Shown piece by piece: positions 19,205 to 27,065 of a stretch of 64,000 nucleotides of DNA. The first letter of the stretch is position 1; every line of letters begins with the position of its first letter. A program made the translations under genes and the position numbers. Location: assembly GCF_014202505.1 (NCBI RefSeq), contig NZ_JACHGW010000001.1, positions 558,001-622,000 of the forward strand, in the 5' to 3' direction. The notes below the pieces were generated by a model. That model did no database searches. It was not told the origin of the DNA and saw nothing but the letters and a program-made list of their open reading frames with translations. The DNA is from Armatimonas rosea. GTDB lineage: Bacteria > Armatimonadota > Armatimonadia > Armatimonadales > Armatimonadaceae.

Positions 19205-19219
19205 ATCATACCCTATAAT
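19205..19219. promoter_or_regulatory. Back-to-back leaderless promoters of ribH and DUF4127 gene
   Basis: TATGAT read on the minus strand (19205-19210) is 6 bp from the ribH ATG, and TATAAT on the plus strand (19214-19219) is 6 bp from the GTG at 19226. The two boxes are only 4 bp apart, so polymerase could occupy only one at a time. Confidence 0.65.
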
Positions 19220-19225
19220 GCCAGC

Positions 19226-20773
19226 GTGAAAATCGCCCTTGCGCCGCTCGACGAGCGCCCTGTCAATACCCGCTACCCCTCTCAGATCGCCGCGATCGCC
19301 GGTGCCGAGGTCGCTCTGCCGCCGCTTGAGATTCGTGGCGCGGCCCGCACCCCCGCCGATACCGCCGCGGTCGCCGCGTGGCTTCGGGAGCAGGCGGAGA
19401 GCGCCGAGGGGCTCGTGGCGTCGGTGGAGTATCTCGCGTGGGGCAACCTCATCAACTCCCGTATCTCCCACGAGACCACGGCGGAGGGGCTGGCGCGGCT
19501 CGCCCCGCTGGTGCAGGCCAAGGAGAGCGGCGCGCTGGTCTATGCCTTCGCACTCATCACCCGGGTCGCCAATGCCAACGACTGCGTCGAGGAGCCGCTC
19601 TGGTGGAAGACCTACGGAACCCGCTGCTACGCCCTCTCCCAGCTTCTTCATAAGCAGACGGTCGGGGCGCTGGAGGCAGGCGAGGTGGAGCGCATTGCTA
19701 CCCTGCGCGCCGAGGTTCCCACCGAGCACCTGCGCGAGTTCCTCACCCGCCGCGAGCGCAACCACGCGCTCAATCTCAGTGTGCTCAATCTCCTCGCAAG
19801 TGAAAAACTCTCGTTCTTGCTCATCACGTCGGATGACACGTCGCAGTGGGGTCTGCCCAGCCGCGAGAAGGCCTGGCTGGAGAGCTGGGCGGACCTGCTC
19901 GACGTTCGCGGCCGCATGATGCTCCACCCCGGCGCCGATGAAGTGGGCTCGGCGCTGACGGCACGCCTGCTCTGCGAGAAGCTGGGGCGGCGGCCGCGCA
20001 TCTTCCCGCTCTACGCGCTCCCCGGCGACGAAGCGATTATCGCGCCGTACGAGGACCGCGCGGTGCGCCTGACGGTCGAGGGGCAGATCGGGGCGTGTGG
20101 CGGGCTCCTGGCAGGCTCCCCCGAAGACGCTGACTTGATCCTTGGTGTCCTCACGCCCTCGCCCCGCCGTACCGAGTGGCGCGCCGACTTCGCCGATGCG
20201 GAGCGCGCGGCCCGCCAGGGTGCCTACGAGGCGTTCTTCGCGGAGCTGGGGAAATTCCAGGACTCTGGAAAGCTGGTCGCGCTGGGCGATGTGGCCTACC
20301 CCAATGGCGCTGACCCGCTCGCCATGGACCTCCTCTTTGCGGAAAGCTCACCCTGCGCGCCCGGCAAGCTCGCCAGCTTCGGTGCCTGGAACACGGCGGG
20401 CAACTCGCTGGGCACGACGGTCGCGCAAGCCGTCGCGCTCTGGCTCGCGGGCGACAAGGCCGATCTCCACGCGCAGAATATCGCCCTGACCCACCACTTT
20501 CTCGAAGGCTGGGGCTACCAGACCGAGGTCAGGAGAGAAGCGCGCGCCAAGAACACCGAGCGCTTCGGCCACCACGACCCGGCCCCCCCCGCCCCCAATG
20601 ATGGGGGAGCCATGGATCAGATCGCCTTCACGTGTGCAAGTATCGAGGCGGGGCTGCAACTTCGCCTTGCCCAGCTCCAGAAACGCGGTGTCGGGGTGGG
20701 CCTCACGCTCGTCCCTGGCTCCGTGACGCTCCCTTGGAGCCGCACCTTTGAGTGCGACTTTGAGCTGGTTTGA
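19226..20773 (+). CDS. DUF4127 family protein
   Basis: A 515-residue cytoplasmic protein starting with GTG ([20 protein letters not shown]). The PLDERPVN start and the later [18 protein letters not shown] and [13 protein letters not shown] segments are characteristic of the DUF4127 family, which has no established function; the conserved Asp/Glu/Arg positions look enzymatic. The GTG is chosen because the conserved N-terminus begins there and TATAAT lies 6 bp upstream. A GC-rich palindrome at 20582-20611 encodes an in-frame insert ([10 protein letters not shown]) near the C-terminus. The moaD gene follows 18 bp later. Confidence 0.88.
   Translation: MKIALAPLDERPVNTRYPSQIAAIAGAEVALPPLEIRGAARTPADTAAVAAWLREQAESAEGLVASVEYLAWGNLINSRISHETTAEGLARLAPLVQAKESGALVYAFALITRVANANDCVEEPLWWKTYGTRCYALSQLLHKQTVGALEAGEVERIATLRAEVPTEHLREFLTRRERNHALNLSVLNLLASEKLSFLLITSDDTSQWGLPSREKAWLESWADLLDVRGRMMLHPGADEVGSALTARLLCEKLGRRPRIFPLYALPGDEAIIAPYEDRAVRLTVEGQIGACGGLLAGSPEDADLILGVLTPSPRRTEWRADFADAERAARQGAYEAFFAELGKFQDSGKLVALGDVAYPNGADPLAMDLLFAESSPCAPGKLASFGAWNTAGNSLGTTVAQAVALWLAGDKADLHAQNIALTHHFLEGWGYQTEVRREARAKNTERFGHHDPAPPAPNDGGAMDQIAFTCASIEAGLQLRLAQLQKRGVGVGLTLVPGSVTLPWSRTFECDFELV
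20582..20611. repeat. Palindromic element inside DUF4127 coding sequence
   Basis: A 30-bp C-run/G-run palindrome with inner arms CCCCC and GGGGG. It is identical at 27 of 30 positions to the element at 30787-30816 inside another gene. It keeps the reading frame and adds about ten Pro/Gly/Ala-rich residues. Confidence 0.85.
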
Positions 20774-20778
20774 AGTGG

Positions 20779-20784
20779 TATCCT
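20779..20784 (+). promoter_or_regulatory. -10 box (TATCCT) for moaD
   Basis: TATCCT ends 7 bp before the ATG at 20792, partly over the 3' end of the region after the DUF4127 stop. Confidence 0.4.
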
Positions 20785-20791
20785 GAAGTCA

Positions 20792-21037
20792 ATGACCATT
20801 CGTGCCCTCTTTTTCGGCCACTACCGTGATATCGTCTCATCCGGCGAGCGGGAGCTGACTCTTGACGTGCCCGCGACGGTCGCCGATGCCGCCGCCGCGC
20901 TGGCCGCGTCGGAGCCGCGCCTCGCGGATCTTCTGAGCCGCACCCGCGTGGCCGTGGGGGCGGACTTCGCGACCGCCGAGACGCCCCTCAAAGACGGTGA
21001 CGAGCTGGCGTTCTTGCCCCCGATGAGCGGAGGGTAG
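20792..21037 (+). CDS. moaD: Molybdopterin synthase sulfur carrier subunit
   Basis: An 81-residue ubiquitin-fold protein ending in PPMSGG; the C-terminal Gly-Gly is adenylated and thiocarboxylated to deliver sulfur to molybdopterin. The start LFFGHYRDIVSSGERELTL matches the family. Its partner moaE lies at 21643, but the two are separated by a 200-residue AT-rich reading frame, an unusual break in a pair that is normally adjacent. Confidence 0.93.
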   Translation: MTIRALFFGHYRDIVSSGERELTLDVPATVADAAAALAASEPRLADLLSRTRVAVGADFATAETPLKDGDELAFLPPMSGG

Positions 21038-21038
21038 G

Positions 21039-21641
21039 GTGTTAACTCTTAAAGATCTGACATTTGAGATAGATGCGGCTTCTTTCTACGGGATCATCTC
21101 GCGTTGCAGTGGCGGTTTGCTTGATCTAAGCTGGCACCTTGAGTTTGAGATGGAGGAGAAAGAATGTGAGGGAATTCCCTGGGATATTACGATAAGCTCA
21201 TCGAATTTACGCATTTCTTTCCCTAATCCCTGCGATCTAGAAAACACAGAGTTTATTGTTCCAAATAATGATCAGGATGAAGACTCTCCCTTCCTATTTA
21301 CTTTTCTTGAACATGATCCTGTCTATGATGCAGGTCTTCAGTTTGGGGTCTGGCACGAGAACCTCATAGATTTTAAAATGCAAGCAAAGACAAATCCTCA
21401 AGCCAGCGAAGACTATGACACGAATATAGATCTTGTGATCGCTCTCGCCTTGCCCTTTAAAGGGATTTTTTGTACAACATATTCCTATGAAGCTGCTATT
21501 GGTTCTGAAGAAGCACAAGACTGGCTACGTCAGGTTGGCTTATGCCCCGAGAGTTTTAGCTCCCTGATCGAGATAACGGAGAACCCTTCGATCATTAGCT
21601 CGCAGTTTTGTTTTTTATATTCTAAAGGAGCGAGTGCTTAG
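21039..21641 (+). CDS. AT-rich orphan protein inserted between moaD and moaE
   Basis: A 200-residue protein, GTG start 1 bp after the moaD stop. It is acidic, lacks a signal peptide or transmembrane segment, and matches no family I recognise. Its base composition and codon use are clearly lower in GC than both neighbours, with many ATA/TTA-type codons, so it was probably acquired later. The size and acidic, Phe/Trp-rich character recall immunity or SMI1-like proteins, but no motif supports that. Its 3' end carries AAAGGAG (21624-21630), which serves as the ribosome site for moaE, so it is now embedded in the operon. Confidence 0.75.
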   Translation: MLTLKDLTFEIDAASFYGIISRCSGGLLDLSWHLEFEMEEKECEGIPWDITISSSNLRISFPNPCDLENTEFIVPNNDQDEDSPFLFTFLEHDPVYDAGLQFGVWHENLIDFKMQAKTNPQASEDYDTNIDLVIALALPFKGIFCTTYSYEAAIGSEEAQDWLRQVGLCPESFSSLIEITENPSIISSQFCFLYSKGASA

Positions 21642-21642
21642 C

Positions 21643-22065
21643 ATGGTGCTTTTGACGACCGAGCCGCTCCAGCCGCAGCAGGCGGTAGAGGCGGTGATGA
21701 CCGACTCCGACGGCGCGTACGTGCAGTTTGTGGGGGTGGTGCGGGACCACTCCAAGGGCCGGAGCGTGACGGGGCTGGAGTACCAGGTCTATGCCCCGAT
21801 GGCCGTGGCGCAGCTGGAGAAGCTGGTCGCGGAGGTGAAGGCGCGCTGGGGGCTGGCCTGCGCGATCCTGCACCGCTACGGCTTTATCCCTGTGGGCGAG
21901 ACCGCGGTGGTGGTGTGTGTCGCCAGTAGCCACCGGGCGGAGGCGTTCGACGCCTGCCGCTGGGCGATCGACACGCTCAAGGCCGATGTGCCGATCTGGA
22001 AGAAGGAGTTCTGCCCCGATGGCACCTTCTGGATCGAGGGCGACGAGGCGATCACGGCTCAATGA
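21643..22065 (+). CDS. moaE: Molybdopterin synthase catalytic subunit
   Basis: A 140-residue enzyme that inserts two sulfurs into cyclic pyranopterin. Recognisable stretches are GAYVQFVGVVRDHSKGRSV, LEYQVYAPMA, LHRYGFIPVGETAVVVCVAS and the C-terminal VPIWKKEFCPDGTFWIEG with the conserved lysine. The ATG at 21643 is 12 bp after AAAGGAG and 1 bp after the preceding stop; a GTG at 21634 is an alternative only 3 bp from that site. The 3' end overlaps rimI by 4 bp (ATGA). Confidence 0.93.
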   Translation: MVLLTTEPLQPQQAVEAVMTDSDGAYVQFVGVVRDHSKGRSVTGLEYQVYAPMAVAQLEKLVAEVKARWGLACAILHRYGFIPVGETAVVVCVASSHRAEAFDACRWAIDTLKADVPIWKKEFCPDGTFWIEGDEAITAQ

Positions 22066-22571
22066 GCGCGGTGACCATTCGCCCCATGGTGGGCACGGAT
22101 ATCGAGACGGTCGCGCGGATCGAGCGGCAGTCGTTTACCAGCAACTGGACCACGTCGGCGTGGGTCAATGAGCTCTCCAACCCCTTTGCGATCTATCTGG
22201 TGGCGGAGCTGGAGGGCGAGGTGGTGGGGCACTGCGGCTTTCACTTGGTCATGGACGAGGCCCATATCACGACCCTGGCGGTCGCGGAGACCTGGCGCAA
22301 CCAGAAGCTCGGAGAGCGGCTCTTGGTGGGAATGCTGGAGACCGCCCAAACCCGCGGGGCAACGTCGGCGACATTGGAGGTGCGCCGCAGCAACGCCCCC
22401 GCGCAGCACCTCTACCAAAAGTACGGCTTCTCCTGGGAAGGCACCCGCAAGGGCTACTACGACGGCGAGGATGGCGATATTCTCTGGGTGCGCCGCATGG
22501 AAGACCCCGCCTGGAAGAAGCGCTTCACCGAGAACCGAACACGGCTAATGGCAGTGGTCAGTAGCGACTGA
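22062..22571 (+). CDS. rimI: Ribosomal protein S18 alanine N-acetyltransferase
   Basis: A 169-residue GNAT-fold enzyme acetylating the N-terminus of S18 or related proteins. The acetyl-CoA loop region (LAVAETWRNQKLGERLL) and the family-specific LEVRRSNAPAQHLYQKYGF, GTRKGYYDGEDGDILWVRRM are present. It overlaps moaE by 4 bp, so is translationally coupled to the molybdopterin genes, an arrangement with no obvious functional logic. Another GNAT specificity is possible, but the C-terminal pattern is strongly RimI-like. Confidence 0.88.
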   Translation: MSAVTIRPMVGTDIETVARIERQSFTSNWTTSAWVNELSNPFAIYLVAELEGEVVGHCGFHLVMDEAHITTLAVAETWRNQKLGERLLVGMLETAQTRGATSATLEVRRSNAPAQHLYQKYGFSWEGTRKGYYDGEDGDILWVRRMEDPAWKKRFTENRTRLMAVVSSD

Positions 22572-22783
22572 GGCTAACAACGCCATCCGTGCGCTTATAC
22601 TGTTCTTGGACATGGCAGCTCTGGCAACGGGCTAGCTTCCCACGCTCCATAACTCTCTCGGCTTCACCATCAACGACGAGAAACTCCCAGTCGTAGCAGC
22701 ATGACCTCTTTGTCGGGTTGTGCCAGCAACGGGAGGGCTAGTGCCAGCAGTGACACCAGCCCCCCTAGGTATTTTGCGTCCAT
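22558..22783 (-). pseudogene. Frameshifted remnant of a secreted small c-type cytochrome
   Basis: From the ATG at 22783 a good signal peptide is encoded (MDAKYLGGLVSLLALALPLL, AQ), but that frame stops soon after. In another frame of the same strand the downstream DNA encodes YDWEFLVVDGEAERV followed by a haem site CQSCH and ends at a TGA at 22558. A single one-base shift near 22715 would join the two into a secreted protein of about 75 residues. The tail resembles the end of cytochrome P460-type proteins, which are longer, so an internal deletion is also likely. It starts 3 bp after the stop of the secreted protein gene upstream and overlaps the convergent rimI end by 14 bp. Confidence 0.55.
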
Positions 22784-22786
22784 GCC

Positions 22787-23419
22787 CTACTTTACCGACT
22801 TTTGCCAGGCAAGCGTTTCCTTGAGGTAGTCACGGAGCTTCTCGAACTCCTCGACGCCCACCAGAGTGACCTTGAGCTGGCGGTTGGCGACCGCAAACGA
22901 CTGGCCGCGCAGGAGCTTGCCCGACGAATAGATCGAGAACTCCTGGCGCTTGCCCACGACACCCATCTCCAGCGTGCAGTCCTCGGCGAGGGCGTAGCTG
23001 TAGCTGACGAGCCCCATGTCCTTGCCCTGGATCTCACGGTACTTTTGGATCGTCGCATCGAGGTACTTGAGCAGGCCATCCACCTCCTTGCTGTCCAGAT
23101 ACGCCGACGAGGTGTAGATACCGACGGCATCGGTGCGGCCTCCGAGGAAGATCTCGCCGCTGTTGTCGGCCTTGGTGTCCTGGAAGTAGAGGTAGATACC
23201 GTCCTTGCGCTCCTGCCCACCCTCGGCATCGACCGTGATGGCGGTGGCATTTGCCCAGCTCCGGCCACGTCCGCTGATGCGGCAGGGGGTGAGGCGGCGG
23301 ACGGTCGCGGCGCCGGGGGCCTCCAGGCGGGCACGCAGCTCCGACGTGTCGGCGTGGGCGGGGGAGACAAAACAGGGCAGCGCGGCGGCTGCCAGCAGAA
23401 ACAGAGTCACTTTTTTCAT
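22787..23419 (-). CDS. Secreted protein of unknown function
   Basis: A 210-residue exported protein; the ATG at 23419 gives a clear signal peptide (MKKVTLFLLAAAALPCFV, cleavage near AHA-D) with GGAGG just before it. The mature part is a mixed alpha/beta domain without recognised motif (DGIYLYFQDTKADNSGEIFL, VGVEEFEKLRDYLKETL). It lies 41 bp downstream of the galU-like gene on the same strand and 3 bp upstream of the cytochrome remnant. Function unknown. Confidence 0.75.
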   Translation of the reverse strand: MKKVTLFLLAAAALPCFVSPAHADTSELRARLEAPGAATVRRLTPCRISGRGRSWANATAITVDAEGGQERKDGIYLYFQDTKADNSGEIFLGGRTDAVGIYTSSAYLDSKEVDGLLKYLDATIQKYREIQGKDMGLVSYSYALAEDCTLEMGVVGKRQEFSIYSSGKLLRGQSFAVANRQLKVTLVGVEEFEKLRDYLKETLAWQKSVK

Positions 23420-23459
23420 CACCTCCAAAGACGACAGCGGCCTTGGAGATGTGACAGAT

Positions 23460-24356
23460 TTAGTGCAGGACCCCGGCGTGTGGCCCGAGGCTACCAAACT
23501 TCGCGAGGGTCTTGAGATACTCATCCGGCAGGCCGATATCCCAGCGCTCGCCCTCGACCAGGAGCGCACGGTAGTTGTCCGGGTTGCGCTTCCAGAGCAG
23601 CTCCTGGCCGCTCGTGAGCTGGAACTCGTTCTTGACCCGCGTGTTGGTGGCGATCAGCTCCCCGAGGCAGTCGAAGATCTCCGATGTGAACAGATGAATC
23701 CCAAAGTGTCCCAAGTAGGTGCCGTCGGCGAGGCCCTCGGTCTTGAGCGCCTGCACCTCCGCGATAGTGGGCTTCTCCTGGAGCGCCAGGATCTCGTAGA
23801 GGCCCGGAGTCTGAGTTGCCTTACCCTTGAGGATGCCCGTGACACTCACCCCGCTCTCGGGCTCCAGCCGGACGCCCGTCACCGAGCCGCCTGAGGCCTC
23901 GCCCGCCGCGAGCAGCTGGCCCAGAGGATCGCCGGTGTAGACATGGTCGCCCAGGAGCAGGAGAATCGGCTCCCCGTTGGCAAAGTCTCTTGCCTGGTAG
24001 ACCGCGTGCCCAAACCCCTCGGGCGAGGGCTGCTCGACATAGGTGATGCGCTCGGCGAGGCTCGCCAGCTTCTCTCCCTCGGCCAGGAGCCAGTCTTTCC
24101 CCGCAAACACGTTTCCTTCGTCGGCGGTGAAGGCACGGAAGTGCTCCTGGAAGGTGCCCGCGCCACCCTTCTCCACGACAATACACAGCTCCTCGATCCC
24201 CGCGGCCACACAGGTCTCGGCGATCAGCTGGATCGTGGGCTTGACCAGGCCATCGGTGTCGATTAAGGGGAGGAGCTCTTTCTGGATCGCGCGGGTGGCG
24301 GGAAACATGCGGGTGCCGCGGCCAGCGGCGGTGATAACGGCTTTACGGGTTCTCAT
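23460..24356 (-). CDS. galU: UTP--glucose-1-phosphate uridylyltransferase-like nucleotidyltransferase
   Basis: A 298-residue enzyme expected to make UDP-glucose from UTP and glucose-1-phosphate. The N-terminal nucleotide loop (AVITAAGRGTRMFPATRAIQ), KELLPLIDTDGLVKP, VEQPSPEGFGHAV, LLLGDHVYTGD and NEFQLTS follow GalU order. The C-terminal WDIGLPDEYLKTL is also typical. It starts 6 bp after the TlpA-like gene on the same strand. Related sugars (for example dTDP-glucose) cannot be excluded because the usual P-loop lysine spacing is slightly altered. Confidence 0.85.
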   Translation of the reverse strand: MRTRKAVITAAGRGTRMFPATRAIQKELLPLIDTDGLVKPTIQLIAETCVAAGIEELCIVVEKGGAGTFQEHFRAFTADEGNVFAGKDWLLAEGEKLASLAERITYVEQPSPEGFGHAVYQARDFANGEPILLLLGDHVYTGDPLGQLLAAGEASGGSVTGVRLEPESGVSVTGILKGKATQTPGLYEILALQEKPTIAEVQALKTEGLADGTYLGHFGIHLFTSEIFDCLGELIATNTRVKNEFQLTSGQELLWKRNPDNYRALLVEGERWDIGLPDEYLKTLAKFGSLGPHAGVLH

Positions 24357-24362
24357 AGGGGG

Positions 24363-24884
24363 TTAAAGATGGGCCTGGACCTCTGCCTCTAAGACACTGG
24401 GCTCGACAAGGCCATCGATAGTTGCAGCGATCTTGCCATCACGCCCCACGATAAACGTCGCGGGGATCGCACGGATGCCATAGGCCATGCCCTGCTCCGG
24501 GGTGACATTGAGCTGCGGCCAGTCCATCTCGTTGTCCTTGGCAAACTGAGTCGCCTGGGTGAGATCGTCGTTGGAGACCATCCCGATCACCTCTAGGCCA
24601 CGCGCGGCGTACTTTTTGTGTAGCGCCACGACACTGGGGAGCTCCTTGCGGCAGGGGCCACACCAGGTCGCCCAGAAGTTCACCAGGACCACCTTGCCCT
24701 TGTAGTCGGCGAGGCTCACCTGCTTGCCATCGGCGGTCTTGCCCTCGAGAGGGGGAGCGGGCTGGTCCATGAGCACACCCTTGTGGAGCTCGGGGTTGCC
24801 GGGTTTGGTGAGGAGGGTGACCGCGCTCATCAGAGCGATGGCGGCGATGCCATAGAACACAATCGGGGGGATCTGACGTTTCAT
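24363..24884 (-). CDS. TlpA-like thiol:disulfide oxidoreductase
   Basis: A 173-residue membrane-anchored thioredoxin-fold protein. An N-terminal transmembrane segment (about 6-24) is followed by a TlpA/ResA domain with the active site WATWCGPCRKELP, in the periplasm or outside the membrane. It would reduce or maintain disulfides, for example for cytochrome c maturation. The ATG at 24884 is preceded by GAGGAG at good spacing, favoured over an upstream in-frame start at 24953 that would run through the tRNA gene. It lies just downstream of tRNA-Leu and upstream of the galU-like gene. Confidence 0.92.
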   Translation of the reverse strand: MKRQIPPIVFYGIAAIALMSAVTLLTKPGNPELHKGVLMDQPAPPLEGKTADGKQVSLADYKGKVVLVNFWATWCGPCRKELPSVVALHKKYAARGLEVIGMVSNDDLTQATQFAKDNEMDWPQLNVTPEQGMAYGIRAIPATFIVGRDGKIAATIDGLVEPSVLEAEVQAHL

Positions 24885-24914
24885 GAGTCGCTCCTCAGAC
24901 GAGGAAAAAGAGTA

Positions 24915-24995
24915 TGCCGAAGGCGAGACTCGAACTCGCACGGGTTGCCCCACACGCTTTTGAGGCGCGCATGTCTACCATTTCATCACTTCGGC
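24915..24995 (-). tRNA. tRNA-Leu (anticodon CAA)
   Basis: An 81-nt cloverleaf reads on the minus strand. The acceptor arms GCCGAAG/CTTCGGC pair perfectly, followed by discriminator A. The anticodon stem CGCGC/GCGTG holds loop CTCAAAA, giving anticodon CAA. A long variable arm (TGGGGCAACCC) and T-arm GCGAG-TTCGAGT-CTCGC fit a class II leucine tRNA for UUG codons. CCA is not encoded. Confidence 0.95.
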
Positions 24996-25005
24996 TACGG
25001 CGACA

Positions 25006-25011
25006 ATTATA
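25006..25011 (-). promoter_or_regulatory. -10 box (TATAAT) for tRNA-Leu
   Basis: TATAAT on the minus strand lies 10 bp before the tRNA 5' end, giving a short 5' trailer before processing. The -35 is not clear. Confidence 0.6.
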
Positions 25012-25025
25012 CCACAGACAGAAAA

Positions 25026-25162
25026 CCTCTCCCCCTGCCCCCCGGGTACCCTCTGGGTGCGGGCGTTCGTGCCTCACTGGGAAAGGAGGGAGCCAGAGGG
25101 GGATTCCCCCCCCTTCCCCAACGAGGAACGAGTGCCTGGGGAGGGGGCAGGGGGAGGAGAGG
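25026..25162. repeat. Large inverted repeat unit (about 137 bp)
   Basis: The outer arms CCTCTCCCCCTGCCCCC and a GGGGGCAGGGGGAGGAGAGG segment are nearly complementary. Inside is a one-change copy (reverse orientation) of the core CCCAGAGGGCACCCGG found in the units at 16818-16944 and 37236-37390. It fills most of the gap between tRNA-Leu and the Gfo/Idh gene. Confidence 0.8.
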
Positions 25163-25188
25163 TTACTCGGGAGAGGTTAAAGAGGCTC

Positions 25189-26172
25189 CTACCGCCAGAG
25201 GCCTTCGCGGTAGAGGCGCTCGACCAGGGCTATTGTCGGGAGGGCGGTGACCGCATCGTAGAGGTCGGGGGCGGTCTCAGAGTCGAAGCGGCGGCCCGAG
25301 CGTAGGGCAGCGACAAACGCCTTATCGGGGGTGGGGATGCGGTAGGTGGCGGGGTCGGGGACCTCGATAGAGCAGCCGCTCTCGCGGACATAGAGCTCGG
25401 CGGGCATGCCCTCGCGCTGGTGCCAGCCTGCGGTGCCATTCTCGCCAAAGACCTGGATACGCTCTAGGGTCTCGGTGGCATCGCCCAGCAAGGTGAGCTC
25501 GGCGCGGGCATCGCTACGAAAGCGGAGCTGCACCGATGCACAGACATCCACCTCGGCGGTCCCGGCCTTGTAAAGCTGGGCGCTGGCGACGCTGAGTGGC
25601 TCGGGGATCAGGCTGAGGGTGAGGTCGAGCATCGACGCGCCGGCATCGCGCAGGAAGCCGCCGCCCTCGGACTCGTGCATGCGCCAGGTGCGCCCGTGGG
25701 TCTGGAGCCAGGGCTGGCTGCGCAGGATCGAGACAAAGCGCACCGGCCCAATCTTGCCCACCGCAGCCTGCAGGAAGCGTGCATGGCCGCGCGCGCGCCG
25801 GGTGTAGGAGACAAAGAGCGCCAGGTTCTTCTCGCGCGCCTTCTGCACCAGAGCCTGCCCCAGCGCATGATTCGTGACAAAGGGCTTCTCACAGAGGACG
25901 TGGACACCCGCCTCCAGCGCCGCGGCGATCTGGTCGGCGTGGCGGGCGTGGGGCGTACACAGAACAATCGCATCGGCACAGCCCGCGGCAAGTAGGTCCT
26001 GCTCCGAGCGGAAGAGCTGAGGGCGCTGCGGGAGGGCGCGTGCCATGCGCGAGAGCGCCTCGGCATCGGGGTCGCAGATCGCGACAATCTGTGCGCCATC
26101 GGCGACAAGACGCTCCGCATGGACCGCCCCAACCGTCCCACAGCCTGCCAGTGCTAGCCTTGGTTCCGCCAC
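25189..26172 (-). CDS. Gfo/Idh/MocA family NAD(P)-dependent oxidoreductase
   Basis: A 327-residue oxidoreductase acting on sugars, inositols or similar polyols. The Rossmann start RLALAGCGTVGAVHAERL, the CTPHARHADQIAAALEAGVHVLCEKPF motif with the catalytic-region Lys, and the C-terminal alpha/beta domain define the family. It overlaps by 1 bp the sugar isomerase gene upstream, and such pairs usually act on the same sugar derivative. The precise substrate is not predictable. Confidence 0.92.
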   Translation of the reverse strand: MAEPRLALAGCGTVGAVHAERLVADGAQIVAICDPDAEALSRMARALPQRPQLFRSEQDLLAAGCADAIVLCTPHARHADQIAAALEAGVHVLCEKPFVTNHALGQALVQKAREKNLALFVSYTRRARGHARFLQAAVGKIGPVRFVSILRSQPWLQTHGRTWRMHESEGGGFLRDAGASMLDLTLSLIPEPLSVASAQLYKAGTAEVDVCASVQLRFRSDARAELTLLGDATETLERIQVFGENGTAGWHQREGMPAELYVRESGCSIEVPDPATYRIPTPDKAFVAALRSGRRFDSETAPDLYDAVTALPTIALVERLYREGLWR

Positions 26173-27029
26173 TAGAGCCCGAGCCCCCGAAGTGCGGTAC
26201 GGATCAAGGTCGCTGCCTCGTCGGGGGTCTCGGCGACCGGCGCGGGCGCGAGGATCTCACAGGCGATAGAGCCGCTGTAGCCCGCGCGACGTAGCCCGCT
26301 CAGGAAGCTCACCAAGTCGATCTCGCCCGTGCCCGGCACCACCCGCTGACCGTCTTTGGCACCCGCCGGCCCCACTCCCACCGGCGCATCGTTGATGTGC
26401 ACATGGACAATCTGGCTATCGGTCAGGGCCGCGAGCTCGTCCTCGGTGATTCCCGTGGTGTAGCAGTGGTAGGAGTCCACGAGCAGGCCGATATTGCTCT
26501 GCCCGGTCTCGGCGATCAGCTCCAGGGTCTGCGGGAGGGTCCAGACTGTCGGGTTGGGCCCCATCTGGTTCTCGCCGCCCGCGCGCAGGTGGTGCGGCCC
26601 GACCCACTCCAGGCCAAAGCGGACACCGTAGTCGGCGAAGACCTTCCCGATCTCAGTGAAGCGCGCGACCGTGCGGGTGCGCCACTCGGACGAGTCGTCG
26701 CTGGTGGCGCTGGGCATCCAGGTGCAGCAGCGGTCGCAACCCAGCTGCTGGGCCAGCGCCGCGCGCGCCGCAAGAGTCTCCATCCCGCTGGTGAACGCTG
26801 CATCGTCGCGCCGCCACTCGACCTCGAGCCCAAAGCTCGCGGGCGCGACTCCCAGCAAGAGAAGCTTCTCACTCAGCGCGGTGGCACCCCCCAGCTCATC
26901 GGCGAGGCGCTGGGCGCTGCTGATCCCAAAGTCGATTCCCGCATAGCCCGTGCGTGCTGCCAGCTCCGCAAACTCCAGCAGGCTCAGCTTGCCCGCTCCC
27001 AGTCCTGCCCCACAGAGTGAAAGTTGCAT
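26172..27029 (-). CDS. Sugar phosphate isomerase/epimerase (xylose isomerase-like TIM barrel)
   Basis: A 285-residue AP-endonuclease-2-type TIM barrel. Likely metal-binding and catalytic positions appear in FGLEWVGPHHLR, NIGLLVDSYHCY, VHVHINDAP and GSIACEIL. The ATG at 27029 begins the barrel (MQLSLCGAGLGAGKLSL); an upstream in-frame ATG at 27086 would overlap the divergent gene's start and is rejected. It is coupled to the oxidoreductase gene and probably acts on the same carbohydrate. Confidence 0.9.
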   Translation of the reverse strand: MQLSLCGAGLGAGKLSLLEFAELAARTGYAGIDFGISSAQRLADELGGATALSEKLLLLGVAPASFGLEVEWRRDDAAFTSGMETLAARAALAQQLGCDRCCTWMPSATSDDSSEWRTRTVARFTEIGKVFADYGVRFGLEWVGPHHLRAGGENQMGPNPTVWTLPQTLELIAETGQSNIGLLVDSYHCYTTGITEDELAALTDSQIVHVHINDAPVGVGPAGAKDGQRVVPGTGEIDLVSFLSGLRRAGYSGSIACEILAPAPVAETPDEAATLIRTALRGLGL

Positions 27030-27053
27030 GCCTTTGATTTCGCCAAAGTGTGC

Positions 27054-27059
27054 TACAAT
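27054..27059 (+). promoter_or_regulatory. -10 box (TACAAT) for SRPBCC gene
   Basis: TACAAT ends exactly 6 bp before the ATG at 27066; no ribosome site fits in between. The -35 region overlaps the start of the divergent isomerase gene. Confidence 0.6.
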
Positions 27060-27065
27060 CCCTCT

